5,373 nucleotides of DNA. Origin: Alphaproteobacteria bacterium (GTDB lineage Bacteria > Pseudomonadota > Alphaproteobacteria > UBA3830). Of this stretch, positions 1-5,373 are shown one piece after another. Under the pieces are notes generated by a model. It saw only the letters and a program-made list of their open reading frames with translations. It was not told the origin of the DNA and made no database searches. The translations under genes were made by a program, and so were the position numbers. Where the stretch lies: positions 1-5,373 of the forward strand of contig JAFQBQ010000108.1 of NCBI GenBank assembly GCA_017416635.1, given 5' to 3'. Every line of letters begins with the position of its first letter. Positions within the stretch are counted from its first letter, which is position 1.

Positions 1-1
1 A

Positions 2-1072
2 ATATCTGATATCGTGGTCAATGGACCGTTCCAAATTTATGTTGAGAAAAAAGGATTAATGCAGTTGGCACCTGTTAAATTTCGAGATGAAGCTCACCTT
101 ATGCAGATTGCGCAACGTATTGCAAACAGAGTCGGACGTCGTGTTGATACTTCGAGTCCGTTGTGCGATGCTCGTCTTCCTGATGGAAGCCGTGTTAACA
201 TCGTTGTTCCTCCAATTGCCTTGGATGGTGCTTCAATTTCAATTCGTAAATTCTCCAAAAAAGCTTTGGATTTGTGGGCTCTTGCGAAAAACGGAAGTTT
301 AACAGAGGAAATGGTGGAAGTTTTGCAAATAGCATCAACTTGCGGACTTAACATTATCGTCTCAGGTGGTACGGGTTCAGGAAAAACGACAATGTTAAAC
401 GCGTTATCTCAGCTGATTGATCCTCGAGAACGTATCGTGACTTGCGAGGATGCTGCTGAGTTGAAATTGCAACAGCCTCATGTGGTTCGACTTGAAAGTC
501 GTCCGCCAAACATTGAAGGCAAAGGTGAAATTACCATTCGAGACTTAGTTAAGAACGCATTACGTATGAGACCAGATCGAATTGTTATCGGAGAGGTTCG
601 AGGAGAAGAATGTATCGACATGTTACAAGCTATGAACACCGGACACGATGGTTCCATGTCAACGATCCACGCGAACAGGGCAAAGGAGGCCTTTGTTCGT
701 CTGGAAAACATGGTCGCCATGTCTGGATTCGGATTACCAAGCGAGATAGTGAGAACGCAGATAGCTGGTGCCGTCAATATGATCGTTCAAACAGAACGTT
801 TGCATGACGGCTCCAGAAAAATTACGGAGATAGTAGAGGTAACCGGAATGTCGGAGAGAGGGGATATCCTATATCAGCATCTTTTCAAATTTGTCCCAGT
901 AGGAGAGTCGGAGGATCACAAAGTTATCGGAAGATTCGATTCAGAAGTTGATCAGCCGGCTTTTCTGGATAAGGCGATTATGTATGGTTTGGATAAAAAA
1001 CTCCTCGAAATTATGAAACGAGCTATAGAAAAAAGCGGGGGATCGGATCGAAATGATAGCTACAGTTTTTGA
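2..1072 (+). CDS. cpaF: Tad/Flp pilus assembly ATPase CpaF (TadA), 5'-truncated
   Basis: This is the secretion ATPase (type II/IV secretion GspE superfamily) that powers Flp/Tad pilus assembly from the cytoplasmic face of the inner membrane. The frame is open to the window edge. The first residues, ISDIVVNGP, match the conserved CpaF segment that lies well inside the protein, so the GTG at 14 is not the real start and roughly the first 100 or more residues are missing. Counting from that GTG, a Walker A motif (GGTGSGKTT) lies at residues 118-126. An acidic Asp box ([11 protein letters not shown]) follows at 141-151, a Walker B region ([14 protein letters not shown]) at 188-199, and a His box ([13 protein letters not shown]) at 209-221. 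All the expected catalytic motifs are present, so the ATPase looks functional. The stop codon lies 20 nt inside tadB, which suggests translational coupling. Identification is firm; only the N-terminus is unknown. Confidence 0.97.
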   Translation: MSDIVVNGPFQIYVEKKGLMQLAPVKFRDEAHLMQIAQRIANRVGRRVDTSSPLCDARLPDGSRVNIVVPPIALDGASISIRKFSKKALDLWALAKNGSLTEEMVEVLQIASTCGLNIIVSGGTGSGKTTMLNALSQLIDPRERIVTCEDAAELKLQQPHVVRLESRPPNIEGKGEITIRDLVKNALRMRPDRIVIGEVRGEECIDMLQAMNTGHDGSMSTIHANRAKEAFVRLENMVAMSGFGLPSEIVRTQIAGAVNMIVQTERLHDGSRKITEIVEVTGMSERGDILYQHLFKFVPVGESEDHKVIGRFDSEVDQPAFLDKAIMYGLDKKLLEIMKRAIEKSGGSDRNDSYSF

Positions 1073-2060
1073 TTTTTTGTTTTTTTTCATTGCATCGTTT
1101 TTGTGTGCATATGGTACTTTTGTGTTTATGGCGGATCACGGCAAGAAGTCGGATGAAGAAGAAAGCTCTGCGCAGCGATTAAACAGGAGATTAAAAATCT
1201 TGTCGCGTCAGCAAGATGAATTGTTGGAAAGTGCAAATACGAAAATTTCAACATTTATGAAAACTGATAACCAATTTTCTGATGTTGGGGATATTGAGCA
1301 TAACACGATTATCGATCGAGTTCGCGCATTTATGAAAAAAGAAGGTCTTACCGAAATGAGCGTAGGGCATTTCTTGATTTTTTGCGGAGCTGGCGGTGTA
1401 GCAATGAGCACCGTTATTTTGTATTTCCATTTTTTGAACGCTTTGACTGGTATTCCTGTGGGCATGTTCATCGGAGGGTATTTGGTTTTTAACTTTTTGA
1501 AAATGCGAGTCGAGCAAAAGAAAACTTTATTCTTGCAGCAATTCCCAGATGCAATAGATATGATGATTCGAGGTGTTAAAGCAGGTTTGAACATCGGCCG
1601 AATTATGAAATTGGTTAGCATTGAAGCAAAAGATCCTGTCGCGGCGGAATATAAAATTATCAGCCAGAAGATGGACTTAGGTGTCGCGCCGGAACAAGTT
1701 CTGTTGGATGCTGCGGACAGAATAAATCTCGAAGAATTTAGATTTTTAGTCGTTGCGTTGATTTTGCAAATGGAAAACGGCGGTATGTTAGGCGATATTT
1801 TGGCCAACTTATCAGGTATCGTTCGAAAAAGATTAGAGCTAGGTCTTAAATTAAAGGCAATGTCTGCTGAAGCAAGAATGTCCGCTATCGTTTTAAGTGC
1901 ACTGCCTTTTGCTTTCGCCGGAATTATGGCAGTGTTGAACCCTGCTCACTTAACAGAGTTTACAAAACCAGGCTCAGGACAAACTTTGCTAAAAATTATG
2001 ATAGTTCTTTTCTCTACGGGATTATTCACAATGATAAAAGCTACGAAAATAAAGGTGTGA
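1053..2060 (+). CDS. tadB: Tad pilus inner-membrane platform protein TadB
   Basis: TadB is one of the two GspF-like integral membrane proteins that form the platform on which the CpaF ATPase acts during Flp pilus assembly. The protein has 335 residues, a normal length. A hydrophobic segment lies at about residues 5-25, followed by a charged cytoplasmic stretch. Two membrane segments follow at about 104-125 and 131-150. The type II secretion F domain spans about 164-292, with the typical pattern FPDAIDMMIRGVKAG and later MENGGMLGDIL. Two more hydrophobic segments lie at about 277-295 and 312-328. The ATG at 1053 is chosen because it keeps the first membrane segment and overlaps the end of cpaF by 20 nt. 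A G-rich stretch at about 1035-1041 is the only possible, and poor, ribosome binding site, so coupling to cpaF translation is likely. A T6-G-T8 run lies in the codons for the first membrane segment. Confidence 0.96.
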   Translation: MIATVFDFLFFFIASFLCAYGTFVFMADHGKKSDEEESSAQRLNRRLKILSRQQDELLESANTKISTFMKTDNQFSDVGDIEHNTIIDRVRAFMKKEGLTEMSVGHFLIFCGAGGVAMSTVILYFHFLNALTGIPVGMFIGGYLVFNFLKMRVEQKKTLFLQQFPDAIDMMIRGVKAGLNIGRIMKLVSIEAKDPVAAEYKIISQKMDLGVAPEQVLLDAADRINLEEFRFLVVALILQMENGGMLGDILANLSGIVRKRLELGLKLKAMSAEARMSAIVLSALPFAFAGIMAVLNPAHLTEFTKPGSGQTLLKIMIVLFSTGLFTMIKATKIKV

Positions 2061-2061
2061 T

Positions 2062-3033
2062 ATGCGTGAAGATTTATTAGATATTTTATCGGTTTTTTTA
2101 GCCTTTATTGTATTTCTCATAATTAAGCCTTATGCAAATGTTTGGGCAACTCAATTTATCAGTAAGGTCAGATTAGCCACTCGTATAAAGAAAGTCGGCG
2201 TGCAAAGTGAAAAGAATGAAGATGGAGTAGAAGACCTTGATGATGAAAGCATTGGTTTGAGCAAGAAAGGTCCAACTTTTGGTGATAATGCTTTATTCAA
2301 CTTTATTGCGGAGAAAAATCCTGAATATATTGAGAATATGAAACAGCTATTGATCAAGGCCGGAAGGAGAGATGATGCAGATTTGGAAGAATTCATGAAA
2401 TCAAAATTTATTTCAGGACTTTCTCTTTTTATGATTTTCTTTTTGCTGACTTGGACAAACGATTTCGACATGCCTTTGTGGGGCGCCGCACTCGGAGGTA
2501 TAGTAGTTGGAGTTATAGGGGGAGATCGTCTGACAGATTTGAACATGGAATTTGAGTCCAATCGGAGAAAGGAAGAAATAGACAGAGGAGTTCCGGACTT
2601 GGTCGACCTCTTGGTTATTTGCGCAGAATCTGGTTTGGACTTGAACAGCTCCATTCGAAGAGTTGCCCGTGAGATGAGAACTTCCAATCCAACGTTGGCA
2701 GATGAACTCAGCTTGACCGCAATTGAGATGGAAATGATCCCGGATCATAAGCAGGTTTTCACGAATTTGGAAAATCGAACAGATTGTTTGGAAATTAAAA
2801 CTATATCAAAAACGCTAAGCCAATCTATAGAATACGGTTCTTCGTTGGGGGCATCTTTGAAAGATATCGCTATTGAATCTCGTCAAAAAAGAATGTTATT
2901 GGCGGAAGAAAAAGCGGCAAAAGCTCCGACGTTGTTAACTTTGCCTATGATGTTTTTCGTTATGCCGTGTTTATTCATCGTTATGTTGGGACCGGTTATT
3001 ATCGGAATGATTAATTCTTTCAGTGCGAAGTAA
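2062..3033 (+). CDS. tadC: Tad pilus inner-membrane platform protein TadC
   Basis: TadC is the second GspF-like membrane protein of the Flp/Tad pilus machine and is thought to pair with TadB in the inner-membrane platform. The protein has 323 residues, normal for the family. It has an N-terminal membrane segment (about 7-23), a charged linker, and a central hydrophobic region (about 115-153). The type II secretion F domain spans about 178-303, beginning VPDLVDLLVICAESGLDL. The family-typical EYGSSLGASLKDIA lies at 258-270, and a strongly hydrophobic C-terminal anchor at about 290-316. The ATG is 1 nt after the tadB stop. A good Shine-Dalgarno (AAAGGTG, 2051-2057) sits within the last codons of tadB, so the two are surely co-translated. 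It is the last gene of the operon here: a hairpin and U-tract follow, and no tadD is found downstream. Confidence 0.96.
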   Translation: MREDLLDILSVFLAFIVFLIIKPYANVWATQFISKVRLATRIKKVGVQSEKNEDGVEDLDDESIGLSKKGPTFGDNALFNFIAEKNPEYIENMKQLLIKAGRRDDADLEEFMKSKFISGLSLFMIFFLLTWTNDFDMPLWGAALGGIVVGVIGGDRLTDLNMEFESNRRKEEIDRGVPDLVDLLVICAESGLDLNSSIRRVAREMRTSNPTLADELSLTAIEMEMIPDHKQVFTNLENRTDCLEIKTISKTLSQSIEYGSSLGASLKDIAIESRQKRMLLAEEKAAKAPTLLTLPMMFFVMPCLFIVMLGPVIIGMINSFSAK

Positions 3034-3052
3034 AAAAACGTTGTAACTTTGC

Positions 3053-3061
3053 TGCTAATAT
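3053..3061 (+). promoter_or_regulatory. possible extended -10 promoter for rpoZ
   Basis: TGC directly followed by TAATAT fits an extended -10 element (TGnTATAAT-like) in the short gap between tadC and rpoZ. No convincing -35 hexamer is seen at the usual spacing, which extended -10 promoters can tolerate. Transcription would begin near 3068, inside the 5' arm of the hairpin. It is inferred from motif and position only; AT-rich DNA can give such matches by chance. Confidence 0.4.
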
Positions 3062-3064
3062 ATT

Positions 3065-3098
3065 AAAATCTCCCCTGTCTGTTCAAGGGAGATTTTTT
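3065..3098 (+). terminator. intrinsic terminator of the tad operon, overlapping the rpoZ leader
   Basis: A perfect 10-bp inverted repeat pairs AAAATCTCCC (3065-3074) with GGGAGATTTT (3087-3096) around a 12-nt loop. The stem's own terminal T's run on as T3093-3098, so the transcript ends in a U-tract. This is the form of a rho-independent terminator 31 nt after the tadC stop. The 3' arm contains the only evident Shine-Dalgarno for rpoZ (AAGGGAG, 3085-3091), 9 nt before its ATG. The structure may therefore also limit rpoZ translation. The lower stem is A/T only, so its strength as a terminator is uncertain. Confidence 0.75.
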
Positions 3099-3100
3099 GT

Positions 3101-3496
3101 ATGGCTCGTGTAACTGTTGAAGATTGCGAGAGAGTTGTTCCAAACCGATTTGATTTAGTGATTTTAGCGGCGCAGCGCACTCGCCAGATTATTGCGGGAG
3201 AGCCGATTACGATTCCAGACAATCAAGAAAAAAAGCCGGTTATTGCGTTAAGAGAAATCGCAGCCAAAACGGTTTCGGTAGATAATTTAAAGAATGAAGC
3301 AATCCAGAGTTTCTGCTCGGTTATTCAGTCGACAGATGTTGAGGACGATTTGGATGAAATTGTCGAAGAGGATACCTACAATCCGTATGGTTCAGGAGAT
3401 ATGGTCGCTATTCCTCATTCAGCACCAGGTCAGGTAACCTTGAAAAAGGATGAAGAGGACGATTCTCGAGAAGAGATGTCAGATGAACTGAATTGA
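3101..3496 (+). CDS. rpoZ: DNA-directed RNA polymerase omega subunit
   Basis: The omega subunit helps fold the beta' subunit and stabilises the core RNA polymerase, and it forms part of a ppGpp-binding site in many proteobacteria. The first 62 or so residues carry the family signature: MARVTVEDCE at the start, NRFDLVILAAQRTRQI at 15-30, then PVIALREIA at 46-54. The protein has 131 residues, longer than E. coli omega (about 90) but in the range of alphaproteobacterial versions. The tail from about residue 78 is poorly conserved and strongly acidic, ending in EEMSDELN. The ATG at 3101 is supported by the conserved MARVTV start and by a Shine-Dalgarno (GGGAG, 3087-3091). That site lies inside the 3' arm of the preceding hairpin. 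In many proteobacteria rpoZ is followed by spoT/relA; here the next gene is convergent, so the gene is probably monocistronic. Confidence 0.97.
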   Translation: MARVTVEDCERVVPNRFDLVILAAQRTRQIIAGEPITIPDNQEKKPVIALREIAAKTVSVDNLKNEAIQSFCSVIQSTDVEDDLDEIVEEDTYNPYGSGDMVAIPHSAPGQVTLKKDEEDDSREEMSDELN

Positions 3497-3497
3497 G

Positions 3498-3542
3498 GAC
3501 CTTTTTAATCATTTAGGAACGGTTTCCGTTTCGTCATAGGTC
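3498..3542. terminator. weak hairpin between convergent genes, possible shared terminator
   Basis: The 69-nt gap between rpoZ and the convergent gene holds a short inverted repeat. GGAACGG (3516-3522) pairs with CCGTTTC (3526-3532) with one G-U pair and a 3-nt loop. Outer arms GACCT (3498-3502) and AGGTC (3538-3542) could add 5 bp. No clean U-tract follows on either strand, with only GGTTTT at 3543-3548 on the plus strand. A transcription end is expected here because the genes converge, but the sequence support is weak. Confidence 0.25.
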
Positions 3543-3565
3543 GGTTTTCAGCTTGAAGTGGGCTT

Positions 3566-4348
3566 TTAGCGACATTTTTCGCCGCAGTCTTTTTTGGAGA
3601 AGTAATCTTGTTTGACTGCTGAGGATGAAGAGTAATTTTCAAACGGGATTTTTTCTCCTGTTGCGAATGATTTTACTACATAAGAGTGTATAGGATACTT
3701 TTGGGTAGCAGTAACATTTAAGTTCGAGCTACTTTTTGAATAATTCGGAACGTATTTGCGAATATTCTTGATTGATTCTAAGTCCTTAACCGTGAAAAAA
3801 CTTCCCGAAGAACCTCTTGCTGAGCCAATTCTGGAGCTACTAGCAGGTTTTGGATATTGCTTCAACTTCTTCCATCTGCCTTTTTTCGCATTTCCTTTTG
3901 AAACTTTTTGAGAGGCGCTTCGCTTTTTTGATTTTTGCCGCGGACTTTCTTCATAATCATCATCTTCAGAATTGCCTCTACTTGCGACTTTTACGGATTT
4001 GCCGCCTTTCGCAATTTCCTTTTTCAATTTCTTGATTTCATTTTTCAGTTGCTCATTTTCGCTCATCAACTTATTGGCGGCGTTTCCACGAGCTCGGCTT
4101 ACATTATTTCCGTCTATTCCAACTAAATTATCGACAATACTATCTATATGTTGCTGCTTTTGATCTTCATCAAATTCTTCTTCATCATTATAGCTGTCAT
4201 CGCCTTCGGATGAATCATCTTCTTCATCATTTTGAGAAATATCTGAATCCTCATCAGACATTTCTTCATCATCCTCAGGTGCGGCCACGGCATATTCCTG
4301 ATAAAAAGACGCAAACAACAAAGATACAATCAATAAAAAATGTTTCAT
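3566..4348 (-). CDS. unrecognised exported protein with acidic, coiled-coil and basic segments
   Basis: I do not recognise this 260-residue protein. The chosen start is ATG at 4348, because it gives a clean signal peptide: MKH, a hydrophobic core at 4-15, and AVA-A cleavage after about residue 22. A TTG at 4378 in the same frame would add ten residues ahead of it and is less likely. The mature part is strikingly segregated by charge. Residues 24-63 hold 24 Asp/Glu and no Lys/Arg. Residues 94-112 show Leu at heptad spacing (94, 101, 108), suggesting a short coiled coil. Residues 137-163 hold 13 Lys/Arg. A Ser/Gly/Lys-rich linker leads to a more ordinary C-terminal part (about 183-260). The only two cysteines of the mature protein lie in CGEKC (255-259), near the end. 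No Shine-Dalgarno is evident. It is probably a periplasmic or secreted protein; a role in pilus function, host interaction or envelope binding cannot be told from sequence alone. Confidence 0.8.
   Translation of the reverse strand: MKHFLLIVSLLFASFYQEYAVAAPEDDEEMSDEDSDISQNDEEDDSSEGDDSYNDEEEFDEDQKQQHIDSIVDNLVGIDGNNVSRARGNAANKLMSENEQLKNEIKKLKKEIAKGGKSVKVASRGNSEDDDYEESPRQKSKKRSASQKVSKGNAKKGRWKKLKQYPKPASSSRIGSARGSSGSFFTVKDLESIKNIRKYVPNYSKSSSNLNVTATQKYPIHSYVVKSFATGEKIPFENYSSSSAVKQDYFSKKDCGEKCR
4163..4279 (-). repeat. low-complexity GAA/GAT codon tract
   Basis: This stretch encodes residues 24-62 of the exported protein and is dominated on the minus strand by GAA, GAT, GAG and GAC codons in irregular order. 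It is not an exact tandem array: codons vary and Ser, Asn and Gln codons interrupt it. Such tracts can change length by slippage, in multiples of three, without breaking the frame. It is visible by inspection only. Confidence 0.45.
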
Positions 4349-4371
4349 GGGATAAATTTGGCATAAAATAG

Positions 4372-4399
4372 TTACCAACAGATTAAATTTTGATACAAT
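4372..4399 (+). promoter_or_regulatory. possible promoter of the slyB-like gene
   Basis: An extended -10 (TGA then TACAAT, 4391-4399) lies 16 nt after a partial -35 match (TTACCA, 4372-4377). Transcription would begin near 4406, leaving a leader of about 20 nt with an AGGTAGG Shine-Dalgarno (4416-4422) before the ATG at 4426. The element is in the 77-nt divergent gap, so the promoter of the minus-strand gene must lie in or overlap the same DNA; I could not place that one with confidence. Motif-based inference. Confidence 0.5.
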
Positions 4400-4425
4400 A
4401 TGTTTGTAAATTTTTAGGTAGGCGT

Positions 4426-4905
4426 ATGAAAAAAATTATTGTAATGTCATCTTTGTTGGCTGGCGCGGTTTTATTGTTTTCTGGATGTGCGCGAAATATG
4501 TCCGCGAATTCATATAGCGCAAAAGCTATAAGTGGTCAGGCTATGGAATCATATCCGTGCACTGTACTGAGTGTTCGCAAGGTAATGATTGAAGAAAGCG
4601 ATTATCTCGAGGATAACAAAACGGGAGCATTGCTCGGAGCAGTAGCAGGTGGAGTCGGCGGAAATATGATCGGACAAGGCAAAGGAAGAACTTTGGCGAC
4701 AGGTTTGGGCGCGTTGGCAGGAGCTGCTGCTGGTGCGTATGCTGAGAAGGCGCTCAAGCAGCAAGAAGGTTTCGAATATATTGTTAGATTAGATAATGGT
4801 AAAACGAAAACAGTTGTTCAAGGAACTGATACGATTTTGGCTCCAGGACAGAGAGCTATTTTGATTGAAGGAAACGGACGCGCACGTTTAGTCGCTGCGG
4901 CGTAG
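4426..4905 (+). CDS. slyB: SlyB-like glycine-zipper outer-membrane lipoprotein
   Basis: This 159-residue protein belongs to the SlyB/Pcp family, which also resembles the rickettsial 17-kDa antigen. Family members are lipoproteins of the outer membrane that help keep it intact under stress. The start at ATG 4426 gives a lipoprotein signal (MKK, hydrophobic core, then LLFSGC with Cys21 as the lipidated residue) and has an AGGTAGG Shine-Dalgarno. A TTG start at 4390 would add 12 residues before the signal and is rejected. The lipobox has Phe at -3, which is less common than Leu. Residues 43-55 (YPCTVLSVRKVMI) match the segment before the zipper in E. coli SlyB. The glycine zipper spans 67-106, with Gly/Ala repeats in two hydrophobic halves around GQGKGRTLA. 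The C-terminal part (about 114-159) includes LAPGQRAIL, close to the SlyB motif FSPGQRVVL. Family assignment is firm; the symbol is by similarity. It is probably cotranscribed with tsaC. Confidence 0.92.
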   Translation: MKKIIVMSSLLAGAVLLFSGCARNMSANSYSAKAISGQAMESYPCTVLSVRKVMIEESDYLEDNKTGALLGAVAGGVGGNMIGQGKGRTLATGLGALAGAAAGAYAEKALKQQEGFEYIVRLDNGKTKTVVQGTDTILAPGQRAILIEGNGRARLVAAA

Positions 4906-4923
4906 TTTCTTGAAATAAACTGA

Positions 4924-5373
4924 ATGTTGATAGATGAGAGAAAGCTAATTTCGGCGACGGAGCGTCTGAAAAATGGAGGGCTGGTAGCGTTCCCGACTGA
5001 GACGGTTTACGGCTTGGGAGGAAATGCTTATCGAGACGACGTCGTCGAAAAAATTTTCCGATATAAAAATCGCCCGCCGCTGAATCCAATTAACGTTTGT
5101 TATTCGTCATTTGCCAGAGCTGCTACGGATGTTGAAATAAATGATTTGGCAGAGCGGCTCGCAGAGACTTTTCTTCCTGGCCCGCTTACTATCGTTTTAA
5201 GGAAAAAATCATCTTCTAAAATTTCGCGTTTGTGTACGCCAGGGAAGGCTTCGATGGGGGTTCGTGTTCCTCAGAATGACTTAGCTTTAAAATTGCTCTC
5301 GGCGGTGGATTTTCCACTGGCAGCGCCAAGTGCAAATGTTTCGACAAAATTGAGTGCAACGACTCCGCAATCT
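4924..5373 (+). CDS. tsaC: L-threonylcarbamoyladenylate synthase (TsaC/Sua5), 3'-truncated
   Basis: The enzyme makes threonylcarbamoyl-AMP from threonine, bicarbonate and ATP, the first step of the universal t6A modification at position 37 of ANN-decoding tRNAs. It acts in the cytoplasm. The 150 residues present cover most of the YrdC-like domain. They include GGLVAFPTETVYGLGGNA (18-34), the KxRP nucleotide loop as YKNRPPLNP (47-55), FLPGPLTIVL (83-92), GVRVP (112-116) and APSANVS (134-140). The ATG at 4924 is 18 nt after the slyB stop. No clear Shine-Dalgarno precedes it, but the N-terminal length fits the family. The frame runs off the window, so it is not known whether this is the short TsaC type (about 190 residues) or the longer Sua5 type with an extra domain. 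The loop has Asn where Gly is usual (KNRP for KGRP), and Cys where His often follows (INVCY). Confidence 0.95.
   Translation, partial: MLIDERKLISATERLKNGGLVAFPTETVYGLGGNAYRDDVVEKIFRYKNRPPLNPINVCYSSFARAATDVEINDLAERLAETFLPGPLTIVLRKKSSSKISRLCTPGKASMGVRVPQNDLALKLLSAVDFPLAAPSANVSTKLSATTPQS

Noticed and set aside
1061..1087. T-rich stretch resembling a terminator at the cpaF-tadB junction
   Set aside because: No stable GC-rich stem precedes it, and it lies inside the tadB coding region.
1208..1807. 199-codon open frame on the minus strand inside tadB
   Set aside because: It is antisense to the conserved TadB coding frame, its product has no family features, and it lacks its own ribosome binding site; it reflects the codon pattern of tadB.
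2151..2687. 178-codon open frame on the minus strand inside tadC
   Set aside because: It is fully covered by TadC, whose family motifs are clear on the plus strand; the minus-strand product is a Ser/Pro/Lys-rich shadow.
3440..3493. Peptides DEEDDS and EEMSDE shared by the rpoZ tail and the acidic block of the convergent gene
   Set aside because: The codons differ at synonymous positions, and both regions are Asp/Glu/Ser-rich, so chance in low-complexity sequence explains it better than duplication.
3935..4163. Short plus-strand frames rich in Phe and Ile opposite the exported protein gene
   Set aside because: Their hydrophobic products are the antisense of Lys/Glu/Asp codons and would otherwise mimic membrane peptides; no ribosome binding site was seen.
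4390..4425. Upstream TTG start for the slyB-like gene
   Set aside because: It would place 12 extra residues before the lipoprotein signal, and it overlaps the -10 element; ATG 4426 with its AGGTAGG is better.

Overview
The window looks like chromosomal DNA from an AT-rich alphaproteobacterium. The main clues are a CpaF/TadA-TadB-TadC cassette of alphaproteobacterial style, a typical proteobacterial RNA polymerase omega subunit, and a SlyB/17-kDa-antigen-type glycine-zipper lipoprotein. The modest GC content and the gene mix would suit a host-associated lineage such as Holosporales, but that placement is inference only.

Layout. Positions 2-3033 (+) hold the end of a Tad (tight adherence / Flp pilus) operon: a 5'-truncated cpaF/tadA ATPase, then tadB and tadC. 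The genes are packed tightly, with a 20-nt overlap and then a 1-nt gap. A 67-nt gap follows, containing a perfect 10-bp hairpin with a U-tract, and rpoZ starts 4 nt after the U-tract. Positions 3101-3496 (+) are rpoZ. A 69-nt gap separates it from a convergent gene (3566-4348, -) for an exported, charge-segregated protein that I do not recognise. A 77-nt divergent gap leads to a slyB-like lipoprotein gene (4426-4905, +), and 18 nt later the L-threonylcarbamoyladenylate synthase gene (tsaC/sua5) begins and runs off the window.

How the genes work together. CpaF/TadA is the cytoplasmic motor, and TadB and TadC form the inner-membrane platform of the pilus assembly machine. rpoZ and tsaC are housekeeping genes (transcription; tRNA t6A modification). 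SlyB belongs to the outer envelope. The unrecognised protein is predicted to be exported to the periplasm or beyond, and shares its upstream region with slyB.

The two points most worth following up are the tadC-rpoZ hairpin, whose 3' arm carries the apparent rpoZ Shine-Dalgarno sequence, and the unrecognised exported protein. No RNA genes, CRISPR arrays, insertion sequences or attachment sites were seen. No gene-free stretch exceeds about 80 bases.
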